Source: Umbelopsis ramanniana AG (Eukaryota > Mucoromycota > Umbelopsidomycetes > Umbelopsidales > Umbelopsidaceae). Taken from it: 64,000 bases of DNA. Below, in pieces: positions 34,712-46,500 of the stretch; within the stretch, counting starts at the first letter, position 1, and each line of letters opens with the position of its first letter. The notes under the pieces are model-generated. The model was not told where the DNA came from and did not search any database. It was given only the letters and a program-made list of their open reading frames with translations. Made by a program: the position numbers and the translations under genes. The DNA is taken from assembly GCF_025399195.1 (NCBI RefSeq), contig NW_026252099.1, positions 124,001 to 188,000 of the forward strand. The letters are read 5' to 3'.

Positions 34712-36066
34712 ATGAAAATCACAAATATCGAGACCTTCATCGTCCCTCCTCGCTGGTGCTTCTGCAAAATCACCACCGATTCCGGTATTGTCGGCTGGGG
34801 TGAGCCTGTTGTGGAAGGTAGAGCTGAAGCTGTTGTAGCCGTCGTCGAGACTCATAAGGAATACTTGATCGGAAAAGATCCTATGTTGATCGAAGATCAT
34901 TGGAATGTAAGTTATCTCAAGTTAGCCACTCTCTTTTTGCCGTATAGTTAACTTATGTATGCCATAGGTGATGCATCGTTCAGGTTTCTATAGAGGCGGA
35001 GCTATTGCCATGAGCGCTATCGCTGGTATAGGTAAGCATGGGGTGCTGAATTATGGAGAGTATCAAGACGGTCCTTAGGTTTTAACGTATGGTCTTCACT
35101 AGATCAAGCACTCTGGGATATTAAGGGCAAATACTACAATGTCCCTGTTCATGAGTTGATGGGAGGAAGAGTCCGCGATAAGATCAAGGTGTATCAGTGG
35201 ATTGGTGGAGATCGTCCCAATGACGTTGGTGCTCAGGCTCTAGCTGCTCAGCGTGATGGTTTCAAGGCTATCAAGATGAATGCCACCGACGAGTGTCAAT
35301 ACATTGATACATTTGGTAAAGTCGAGCGTGTCCTCGAGCGTGTGGCTGCCATCCGAGAAGCTTGTGGTAGTGACTTTGGTATCGGTATTGATTTCCACGG
35401 AAGAGTTCACAAGCCTATGGCCAAGGTAAGAAGTCGTCATATAGTTTCATTGTTTGTTCAGCAGGACATGAATAGCTGACAGTCTCCTTTGCCTCTCAGC
35501 AACTCGTCAAGCGACTGGAAGAATATAACCCCATGTTCATTGAAGAACCAGTTTTGATTGACCATAAAGAGTCCTTCAAGGATGTGGCAAGAAACACCTG
35601 CATTCCTATTGCCACTGGTGAACGGTTATACTCACGATGGGATTTCAAGGATATCCTGCATGACGGCTATGTTGATATCATTCAGCCTGATTTGTCCCAT
35701 GCTGGTGGTATCACCGAGTGTAAAAAGATTGCATCCATGGCAGAGGCCTACGATGTTGCGCTTGCACCACATTGTCCCCTTGGACCTATTGCACTAGCTT
35801 CCTGCTTGCAGGTTGATGCTACCTCATACAACGCCGTTATTCAGGAGCAAAGTCAGAGAATTCACTATAACCAAGGAGCTGATCTTTTGACGTATGTGAA
35901 GAACAAGACGGTGCTCGATTATGAGGATGGTTTCGTCCAAATCCCTACTGGTCCTGGTCTTGGTATTGAGATTGACGAGGAAGCAATCCGCCAAGGAGCT
36001 AAGGAGGGTCACAAGTGGCGTAATCCCTTCTGGAGACACGAAGATGGTAGCGTTGCGGAGTGGTAA
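34712..36066 (+). CDS. dgoD: D-galactonate dehydratase (enolase superfamily)
   Basis: Four exons: 34712-34906, 34968-35031, 35103-35425, 35500-36066, giving 382 residues, the same length as Escherichia coli DgoD. Motifs: [36 protein letters not shown], the metal and base site IDFHGRV (Asp and His), FIEEPV (Glu), [12 protein letters not shown] (Glu), [25 protein letters not shown] (catalytic His), and the C-terminus [12 protein letters not shown]. All expected catalytic and Mg-binding residues are present. It dehydrates D-galactonate to 2-keto-3-deoxy-galactonate. Similarity to bacterial DgoD is very high over the full length, which hints at horizontal transfer followed by intron gain. The usual fungal galacturonate route uses a different (L-galactonate) dehydratase. 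Confidence 0.93.
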
Positions 36067-36639
36067 AAATAACAAGCAGAAGTCATAGTTAGAGAGACTG
36101 TCACTGTAAATGAAAACACAATACATACCGATTTTTATACTAATGGATCGTCAACATCTGTGACATTGCGCTGTGTTAACCCACATAAATCAATGTCAAA
36201 TGCGAGGAAGAGGACAAAATTTTGATACAGCGCATGCTACGCCAATACTTTTGCGTATTGTTCTATCACTTTTTGGTGCCTGAAATGGTACATGAACGTG
36301 GGAATACCGTATCTAACGAGTTATTCTCAAACGAACCGCGAATTCACCAAAGTCCCTACAGGTCTGCCATGCTTCAAAGTAATATGAAAGACTTTGTCGT
36401 TAAGATAGCTAGAATAACCTTGGGGTTTGCCGTCTGCTGGTAAATTTGGTATTGCCTAACATTTGTCCTAAAATGGACGGGCAACGCATGACCTCACAGA
36501 AGGAGGGCCAGGAAGCCGCCCATTCTGCTTGCTTCTGAATTGAAACATAATGAGTTGAGTCTCCCTTTTAATACATTTGCACTGGAATGCCTCCTTTCCT
36601 GAACTAATGTGCTTTTATACAACTTGAACTTACGCGTAG
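36067..36639. other. Intergenic region with missing first exon of RPEL gene
   Basis: 3' flank of the galactonate dehydratase gene. The first coding exon of the following RPEL gene should lie here, because its frame opens at a CGTAG acceptor (36639) in phase 1 with no in-frame ATG after it. I could not fix that exon; an ATGA at 36550-36553 followed by GT is one candidate. Confidence 0.4.
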
Positions 36640-37231
36640 CTAAGAGCCCTGTAACCTCCCCTGCCGCTGAAAAGTTGGACGCTTTTCTTTCCCACCGCCC
36701 TGATCAACAAGAGCTAGTGGAGAAGAACATTTTAAAAGGTAACTATTGGACTTTTTCGTGTCTTGAAAGTTGCCATATACTTATGCAAGTCGTGACCAGA
36801 CCCCAAGATCGCACCTTCTCTTCAACAGCACCGCGAAGAACTGGCAAAGAGGCAGATTGAGGACTCACTCCGTCACAAGATCGAGGCAAGACCCAAGAAG
36901 GAGGATCTAGTGGAGCACAATATTTTGAAGAGTATGTGTTAGATATTGAGGGCATTGTTTGCTGTAGTACTTAGCGTTTTTCTTCTATTGTCTTTGACAG
37001 ATACCACTGCTGCTCCTGCAATTCAAGCTCAGCAGGCTGAATTGCAGAGGAGCAGATTGCAAAACGCTCTTGAGCACAAGATGCAAGAAAGACCTCAGCC
37101 TGATCAGCTTATCAAGCAAGGTATCTTGCCTGGTAAGTCGACATTTGGGTGCTGTGAGATCAAATGTGATGAAAATTGAGAAGCTAACATGAGCATATGA
37201 TGATGTGTTAGCTGAAAGCGCACCACAATAA
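36640..37231 (+). CDS. RPEL-repeat protein (actin-binding), 5' exon not resolved
   Basis: Exons seen: 36640-36738, 36800-36931, 37001-37132, 37212-37231. Three RPEL motifs, each followed by a similar ending: RPDQQELVEKNIL, RPKKEDLVEHNIL, RPQPDQLIKQGIL. RPEL motifs bind G-actin in MRTF and Phactr proteins. The two middle exons are both 132 nt, both start and end in phase 1, and each carries one repeat preceded by a helical, Gln-rich lead (QQHREELAKRQIEDSLRHK and QQAELQRSRLQNALEHK), so they look like tandem exon duplicates. The ending is AESAPQ. The protein is about 130 residues plus an unknown N-terminus. The closest role is actin monomer sensing or buffering (inference). Confidence 0.78.
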
Positions 37232-38338
37232 CTCCCCTTAAGACTTTGGTCTCCCATAGCAGGGTGATTTCTTTATCTTATTTCCAGTTCATACCATTCT
37301 ATATAAGTTTTTTTTTCTGTTTGAGTGCTTGAAAGGAGCCCGAGGAATAAAGTGCTATTTTTTGTGACATGCTCGTAAAACTGATCGTTTGTCCCGATTT
37401 GACTTCAATGCTAGTGACTATGGTGTGAACACTAAGGCGAAAAGAGCCTACCAAGATGTTTTCGTATGCCGTGACATCCAATGTCTATGTCTGTACTTCT
37501 TTAGTTAGAGACTTCATTTTGTATAGAGGAAGATGCTAAGGCACAAACGCACAACTCCATTCTAACTTGACAAGGCGAGGAATCAAGCAATCGATTTGTT
37601 GCCATACTTATTTTGAGCAAATACGCAAAAGAAAAAGCAAACCCGCAAAAAAATCACTTCCCATGTAAGGCTGCTAAAGCATCTGGCTGCCAAAATCACT
37701 TTTAACAGAGACATGTGGCGCTTAATATTACTTTTACCGACCGCCAGAATTTGCTCACAAGCTCAGATCAAACATAAGAAGTGAAGGAAGCTCTGTCGTT
37801 TTTTACGCAATCTCTGATACATCGTCTACATCGTGCTTTTCTAGGATGACACTGTCATTGTAGACTCTCGTTCACTTCATTCATGTGCGCTCTAGAGATG
37901 TTACTACCATAATGGTACCTGTGCATACGTAGGTAGCTCCTGTCAAGATATACACTCTTGGCAGCGTTGTTGGCTGTATCAGGCTTATCTCCATTGCGTT
38001 TAAAATACTGGCAATCTTTGGTGTTTCGTTGCGATTGTAACACCAACAGCGTACTTTTTTCTAAAGCTTCTTCTGAGCTATACCAGCGCTCATATTTCAG
38101 AGTACCTTTCTAAAAATACTGAGGCGTGTAGAGCTCTTGCGACAGGCAAGTGTAACTCCAGCAGTGACTCATTGAAGTTCAAATTGTTATAAAGTCCGCT
38201 GTTAGAATGGCAAATTGGTGTCGAACTTTCTCACGCCGTGACTTGTTATGTGGGCCATTTGACACGCCTCCGTGAAAAATCAAAGACGATATAAAATACC
38301 ACTTGCACCTCTTGTTGCTTGTTAACTTTGTTATCAAA
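37232..38338. other. Intergenic region, 1.1 kb
   Basis: No supported gene; ORFs are short and unremarkable on both strands. The end holds the TATAAAA (38290-38296) of the aldehyde dehydrogenase gene. Confidence 0.45.
38290..38296 (+). promoter_or_regulatory. TATA box of aldehyde dehydrogenase gene
   Basis: TATAAAA located 43-49 bp before the start codon at 38339. Confidence 0.5.
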
Positions 38339-40245
38339 ATGGCTTCTAGAATTCTTACTGGTTCTTCCATACTAGCTGCATCTCGTTCAGCATTGAGCGC
38401 TTCAAAGACTATCCCAGCAGCTTCTATTCGCCTGCTTTCCACTTATGACAAGCATAAGGATACCTTGGAGGCCCTTGGCATCCACAAGCAGAACAAGGGC
38501 GTCTTCGATGGAGAGTGGAAGGGTTCTGGTTCTGTAATGCACTCTGTTAATCCCGTTAACAACGAAGTGATTGCTGAAGTCACCACGGTAAGATTCACAG
38601 CACAGCTTGCCCTGGTTTTTATTTAAATAGAACTTTGCTAATGTTTTGTGCTTTGTTAGGGTTCGGTTCAAGATATGGATACAGCTCTTGCTAGAGTAGT
38701 GGAAGCACAGAAGTTATGGAGAGAGGTATGTCGTGTATGTATAAAATTTGAAAATAATAATAGCTGGGCTAATTCTCAGGCGAACAGTACACTATCCCGC
38801 AACGCGGTCAAGTCTTGCTGGCGATGCGAAACGCTTTGGCTGCCAATCTCCATCCACTTGGAAAACTCGTAGCCCTCGAGATGGGTAAAATCTTGCCTGA
38901 AGGTGTCGGTGAAGTCCAGGAGTACGTTGATGTTCTGGACTACGCTCTTGGCCTTTCACGTAGCATGAGTGGATCCTTCATTCCTAGTGAGCGCCCTGGC
39001 CATGCTATGATTGAGACCTGGAACCCACTTGGTGTGACCGGTGTTATCAGTGCCTTCAACTTCCCAGGTACCAATTGAATATAAATGAAATGAATACGCT
39101 GTCATGATGCACGCTGACATTTTTTGTTATCAAGTGGCTGTCTATGGATGGAACTCAGCTATCGCGCTGGTCACTGGTAACGGTGTTCTCTGGAAACCAA
39201 GTCCGACTACTCCACTTTGTTCCATTGCCATTACCAAACTGCTGGAAAAGGTGCTACGCGAACAAAATCTTCCAACCTCCTTGTGTTCCTTGGTCACTGG
39301 CGGTAGTGACGTTGGTAACAAGCTTGTTACTGACAAGCGAGCTAACCTTATCTCATTCACTGGATCCACTGCGGTCGGAAGAAAGGTTGGCGTTGCCGTT
39401 CAGGAACGCTTTGGAAAGCATATCTTAGAACTTGGAGGAAATAACGCTATCATTGTGACTGAAGATGCTGATATTGAGCTCGCCAGCAGAGCTATCTTGT
39501 TTGCCGCTGTCGGTACAGCCGGTCAAAGATGTACCACTACCCGACGTTTGATGGTCCACGAATCCGTCTACGATACTCTTGTAGGAAAGCTGCAGGAAGC
39601 TTACAAGCAGGTGAAGGTCGGTGATCCTTTGGATCAAGGCGTCCTTTGCGGACCTCTTCATACCAAATCTGCAGTAGAGGCCTATGAAAAGGCATTGAAG
39701 GATATCAAGGCTCAAGGCGGAGAAATCTTATGTGGAGGAGAAGTTATAAAGACAGGAGACCTTGCTAAAGGTAACTTCGTCATGCCTACTCTTACCAAGG
39801 TTTCTCCAGATATGGACGTCATCAAAAACGAAGTTTTCGTCCCCATTTTACATACCATGAAATTCAAGGTAAGCAAAAGCTTTGTCAATGGCATATTATT
39901 TTAATGTTTCTCCCTAACTCATTATGCCTGTCATGTTTACAGACTTTCGACGAAGCTATTCATATGAATAACAATGTAGCTCAAGGTCTCTCCAGCTCGG
40001 TATTTACATCTGATCCTGCCAAAATCTTCAAGTGGATTGGTCCTGCAGGCTCAGACTGTGGCATTATCAATGTTAACATCCCGACCAACGGAGCCGAAAT
40101 TGGAGGTGCCTTTGGCGGTGAAAAAGAGACTGGCGGAGGTCGCGAAAGTGGTAGCGACAGTTGGAAGCAATACTGCCGTCGCGGTACCTGTACCATCAAC
40201 TATTCTGGCCAATTGCCACTGGCACAGGGCATCAACTTTGGCTAA
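38339..40245 (+). CDS. Aldehyde dehydrogenase, ALDH7A1/antiquitin type
   Basis: Five exons: 38339-38587, 38660-38725, 38788-39067, 39135-39868, 39943-40245, giving 543 residues. The N-terminus ([21 protein letters not shown]) is a mitochondrial presequence. Catalytic marks: [38 protein letters not shown] (NAD site), [11 protein letters not shown] with the general-base Glu, and GQRCTTTRR with the nucleophile Cys. GGNNAII and GQRCTTTRR are characteristic of family 7, which oxidises alpha-aminoadipic semialdehyde in lysine breakdown and detoxifies aldehydes. The end [14 protein letters not shown] also matches this family. The exon 3 acceptor (GAACAG before 38788) was set by frame. Confidence 0.93.
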
Positions 40246-40543
40246 ATTGTAGATAATAGTATTACTGTTTTAAATAAGCCAGCGCAGCGAATAGCGTTTG
40301 GTCATACACTTGTTTGATTTTTTCTTAAAAAACAAAATATACGGTGGTCTTTGTCACACCGTCGGCTGTTTGTCCACCGCCTACAACAAAAATCAGTCGA
40401 GAAATCGAACTTACCAATTCTTTTTGGAATCATTAATACCAGCTCACGTTTTACCACGTTGAGATACCCTACACTTTTGTTTTGCCTGGCTGGTGTTGCA
40501 GATGGAGGAAAGGTAGAGCCCACAATCTCCGCAGAACTCCCCA

Positions 40544-43500
40544 ATGCCATACCCCAAATTAACCAATGCAAACCTTACTACCATAAGCACTGAAATCGAT
40601 AATATAGCTACTCAATCTCGTGCTCAGAGCACAGAAGATATGAAAGAAAAATCTGAAGAATCCGAGATCTCAGGGACTGTAGTTTCACATGCAAAACAGG
40701 AACCGATCGTTGTTCCGAAGGTAATGTCCATGGCATGCGGTTTGATTGCTAGTGATAAAAATTCTCACGTCTCGTATGGAACAGTTTGCAGAAGCGAGGG
40801 TGGCATTGGTGGTAACGAAAAATAGCGACTTGTTTACTCGTAATGACCCCTCGCAGTGGCTATTGAGACATATGTTTCAGCCATTGGGGGTGCAAGAATA
40901 CGATAGCGTGGATGTTTTGTATCTATCTAGCAGTCGAAGGTCCATGTGGCAGGTTGCACGGCCGCAACAACAAATGACACCCACTACGCCAGTTCAACCA
41001 TCCAACGGCCTTTGGCATCCTTCCAACGAATATGGCTCGCAGACCTCTCCACAAGTTCGATCGCCAACTCCGACCAACGCTGGCGAACTCCTTTCCAAAC
41101 CATCAACGAAGATTACAAAGAAATACCTCGTCACACCCCAGACAAATGTTTTGGCAATTTCACGAGAATACCGTTTTGTATTTATGATTGATTTGAGCTC
41201 CAGTTTGGCCACTGTGGACGGCTTGACTGGACGATTGCTCATAGAAGATGCTTTTGAAACGTAAGTACAGCTGAGTTGACATCCTCCCCCACAATGACGA
41301 TATGTACTAAGCACTTCGTGTGAACGGATGGAAAAAGGTTGACCAAATGTTTGTCTGGTCTTGTAAAGCCTTATGGCTTTGATAATCCTTACAAGGCTCT
41401 CGGCGCTTTGGTACGTATCTGTGCTGCAGGACACCAATACTTCAGTAACTAATCATGATTTGATGCCTGCAGATCGAGCCGGTCATACATGTTACAGTTC
41501 TTGCCGAGTGTTCGCAGTTTGCCTCTAATCTCAATGTCATACCCATCCTAGAAGAATACCCAACATTGCGCGTGTTATTGCAAAACGTCATCCTGAACTC
41601 CCAAAATTCGTCTAAAGTGCTGGAAAGGCTCAAGGAAGGGATCGATAACTTTCAGAATGATCTGATCACCTTTCGAAAATCGCTTCTTAAGAGGCGAGAA
41701 AAAATGGGTTACGCTTTGGATGTTAGAGGAGAAAGAGAAGAAGAGCGAGAAGAAGGCAGTGGAGGTGGAGAATACGATGAAGGTCACTCGCTTAATCCGA
41801 ACGGGCGATCGAATATTCAACAATCTGGCCCAGAGCGAAAGAAATCTTTAAGAGGAAAACGCACACGAAGTTCTTCACGCGTTTCTTTAAGAGGAGCATC
41901 AACCAAGCCTCCTATTAGGATTAGTACAAAGCACACGCGTTCAGTTTCAACCAATACTGTCAAGCCTCCTCCGTCTCCACTTCCTACTGTCACTTCCAAG
42001 CATCAATTTCAGAAGCAGCAAGCTCAAGAGGTATGGGGTGTAGGCAAGACAGGTGGCAACTTGAGCTACTTATTACATGCTGGCTTGTTTGCCTTAGGCT
42101 TACAACCTCCAACCGCGCGCCCTGGGTTTGTGTTGATCACTGACGGCGTTATCAAAAGCAACATTCAAGATGAAGCTATTATCCGCCAGCTCCGCAGAGA
42201 TGATGTTAACTGTAGTGTCATCCAACTTGGAGGTAGCCGTGGTTTTTCGCCAGGATGCACGTTTGGCTTGGTTGCAGACAATGAAATATTGCGATTTCTA
42301 GCCACTGCAACTCTTGGTCACTTTATGTACGCTGAAGAATGCTTAGATTTAGACCCGAACGAAGCTGCTGGAGAAAAAGATGGTATGCCATGGGACAGTT
42401 TAATTCAACCCCCCAACATGTACCATCGCATGCTCCTCATACGAGATATATGCCTTGGACTACAACGAAAGGATTCAAAGATACTGTCGGTAGAAGATAA
42501 TAACGACGATCAGCATCGCCTAAACTTTCCTTGGGATCCAAGTTCTGTACCTGTGCCCATCGAAAACAATTTGCTTAAATATCAAGAGTATTCCCTACCA
42601 TCTGACTTCTCCCACGTCATTGCTGCCAGAGTTCGGCAAGGTTTTGGTTTGCAATCGCTCACTGTTGAAGATCATAGTACGAAGTCAGGGGAGTTTGCCT
42701 TGCGTAAGGAGAGAATTCAACTAGTATTATCCATGCAGTGGCAACCCAACATCACTGTAGAATATCGAATACGGGCATCATGGTTCCCAGCCTATATCGC
42801 GCAAGTAGAATCAACTGGCTTGACTGGAGGTGGTGGCCTTGGTGTACTACACGGTGGTATTTTTGCTCGGTCTAAAGCTCCCAAAGCGGAGATCTTTATT
42901 CGTGCATATGGTGTTTTTGCACACACACTTCAAAATTGGGATGCGTTACAACGTCGCGCTCAAATGATGGGTCTCGTACTAGGCGAAGACCGTGTTGGCG
43001 ATTATGCAGCTACGCCACTATCCTCAAAGGTATACAAGCTCAAGAAATTCCTGTCTGAAATTTACCGTGTCGACGAGGTTCTGAAGAGCATCATCGGGCA
43101 CAACGCGCGCTACTTGGCTGGATCCAAGCCTGTCAGTGATGATGAAAGTGAAATGCCGGTGTCCAAGAAGGAACAAAATCAAAAAGTATTTGATAGTTAT
43201 GTGGAAGCGTTCAAGGATTTCTGGAATCATGTTAACGGCCTAGATATCCGTACGTTGATGTTCAGCTGTTACGACACAGCATGTATAGACATCCTTATTG
43301 CTCATTTGAGACCTTTCAGCTCCCTTAAATTTGCAATGTCTTACGAAGAATACATTGATCGCTTTGAAGAAAACATTCGTCAAACGGCTGCTCAAATCAA
43401 GGATTACTTGGAACAGCATTGGATGACATTTATCAGCGATGACGATGAGGTGTTCATAAAAGTCCTGCAAAAGACGAAGAAAAATCCATTTCATGCTGGG

Positions 43501-46500
43501 GACGATCATCTAGAGCTGGCTTCTTATGATTGGAATCGAAGCCAAGGTGAAAATATGCATTTTACGAATCTGCAGCAAGTGGTTAGTTTTGTAGAGTTAC
43601 GCCTGAGGCGAGAAAATGGAAACTGCTTGTCTGCACGACTCATGTTCTTCAATGCCGACGTCTATGCTCGCCGGCGGATTGTTCGAGATTTAAAAGATGC
43701 GCTTGGAAGGATTCGAAATGATGTTCATGCCTGGAGATATTATACGCACAGCATTGACAAGTTGGACGCTTTGTTACCCAAACCGGATGGGAGATACCTC
43801 AAGATATGCAAACGTCCATTATCCAGCCTTTTGATGCGAGATCCCCGCCATCTCAATTCCGATGATCGTATACCACAGTATCTATCAAAGTTCTCACCAC
43901 TCTTCAGTCAGCGACAAGTCGCTCACAAACCTTGGTTTATTGCACGCCCGACATGGCTGACTGCTGAATTCATTGTTCCAAATTATTTACGGCACATCAC
44001 ATGGAAGTGGCAAATTGAACAAGTGAATGCCAATGTTCAGAAGGATAATGATGTGTGGAAGGTTTCTGAGCGAGCTTTTCAATTCATATGCCAACGCCGC
44101 TTAGACCAGGTAAGTAATACTTGAAAAGCCAGTGATTGGACAATTCCAATTTCTTAACAACCACCTAATTTCATTAGAGGTTTGATCTCGTCTCGTCCCA
44201 AAACCATATGGCACATTTTTACGCCGAGTTTGACAGCGATTCTGGGTCAGGTACATCGTCCATGCAATATTTCATCTCAAAAGATCCAAATACCGGTGTC
44301 ATTACAACTGAACTTTGGATTGAACCGACTCACTTTATTCATATGGACAACTATGAACTACTCATCAATTCACCAGTATTCATTTCTGACAAGTCCATCA
44401 TATCCCGCCTTGTGACGTTTGATAAAGCCCACTTTGTTGGTCGAACAAGAACAAGGGAAAACATTGATGCAAAGCAATCCCAGAAGACGAATGATACCTC
44501 AGCAGGCACATATTCTGAAAGGACTCTGAATGTTGCTGACCTATTTGATATGACCACAGTTCTTCAACATGGTATCTTCCTTATCGCTTCATTCCCCTGT
44601 CCACACTTCAGTTCAACAATCAACGTCAATCTCAATGAAAACGAATCATTGGGCAGTGGCCATGCAACGCCAGACGGTACTATGTCGCCAAAACCAAGCA
44701 CCAGTAGCACTGATGTGCATAAAAGTCTCACTCCGACAAGAAGTGCAAGACCTATCATGAAGACTAGCCCATCTGCATCACCAAAACTGGAAAATAACCC
44801 TGGCTCAAGTTATTCGCACATGGCGTCAAGTGGGGATGGATCTTCTGAGACGAAACCACGTATTGGTCAGCTGCTTGAAGACTATAAGCAAGCTGTTGTA
44901 GACCTCTCTCCTAATAGACAAGATTATGCTCTTCTGCATTATTTTATTGAACAAGCTCTAGCGCATATCACTGATGGCGAAGTGGTGATGAAAAACCATT
45001 GTGCTTCCGATGACTTTTGGAGGAGGTTGACCATGTCCATGTTTTCGACGGGTGAACAAAGCATTCGAAATACAGCACTACAACACGTTCATGATGTTCG
45101 ACAACTTCGTTGCTTCATTAAGGTCTTTGATCCCAAATCTTTCATCGTCATCCTCTACCCAATGCTGAGTACGACCATTGAGGGTATGAAGAAACAAAGA
45201 CGTACTAGTCGACAGTACCCAGAGGGCGATATAACGGCTAGTGGATTCTTGAAATTACTTGATTCCTCTTCCATGGATGGCGCCTTGGAAACATGGGACA
45301 TCAGATCTCTTGGAGTTGTTATGTTTGAATGCCGTCGTCTGCAAGCATTGAGTGATGGCTTCATGAGTACTATCAAGCAAGGCTCAAGTAGCAAGATTTC
45401 GGAGGAAATCGTCAATGGAAACATCTCCATCAAACCAGTGCCTTTCTTAATTGAGGAGAACGACGGCCTTGGCTCTACGCTTCGACCTCAAATGTTTGAA
45501 GGCAGATTCCACAACAACTTGGATAACATTGGTCTCTCGGAAAGAACCTTACGATTGACTCAGGACGTGGTCAAGATCTATGAACGAAACTTTGTGCGAT
45601 CTATCTATGTCTGCCTCTTACAAGGTAAATCCGTTGACTCAGGTGACTTTGACAAGTTGCTTGAAATATGCCACGAGTCCAATATGGATGTTGATGTTAC
45701 TGGATATGTGAACGTCCAAACATTGCTGAGAAATAATCATGATATCAGGTAAACTCTCACTAGTGTTTTATTATGATACTCAAGGTTTTCAAATTAATTC
45801 ATGTCTCTCTTAATAGTGCTGATGAAATGGATGATGTCCATCAGCGGTTCCTGTCTATCCTAGGTCATTATTTTGAACCTGTAAATACCGGCAGCGGTAG
45901 TCGACCCGGCATGTATTGTTATCGACCAACGTTTGCTCGCTTTAGCTATCGGAATGCTACCAATGATGAAAAGCTCAACAATCTTTTCGATTTGACGGCA
46001 TGTTCACATAACCCGCTCTTGATTCGTCTTGAAAGCACCATTACCAAAAAATCTCAAGGCGAGGAAAAGCTTCCATATACTGCACCTGTTACGCACTTGC
46101 CTAGTTCCTATGAATTCAGAAGCAACGATGGTACTCTGCATAACTTACAACCAGAAGCAATTGGAAACGATCAATCCCCGGTGGCTTCTGTCGATGGGAC
46201 CCGTGTCACTCTACATATTGTATGCCTAACATTACCATGGACACAAGTCGATGAAAGTGATCATGACTGGAATGTTATGTCAAATTTGGCCACTGAGTCA
46301 CCAATGACTCCTCAACCGTAAGATACCGTGAAGAGTTCATCTTATTGGATTGACAAAGGCTAATCAAATGGTTGCTTTAGGTCTATGATTGATACTATGA
46401 GATCAAAGCCAACATGTTTTGACTCATTGACAAAAGATAAGCAGGAAGCGTTAGCAGAGACAGAAGCTCGACTGTTATGGCTTCTTACGGAAGAAATTAT

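Noticed and set aside
36946-37179. ORF with a perfect signal-peptide-like start (RALFAVVLSVFLLLSL)
   Set aside because: It has no ATG (starts at TTG); the hydrophobic part is the T-rich intron before the RPEL exon at 37001.
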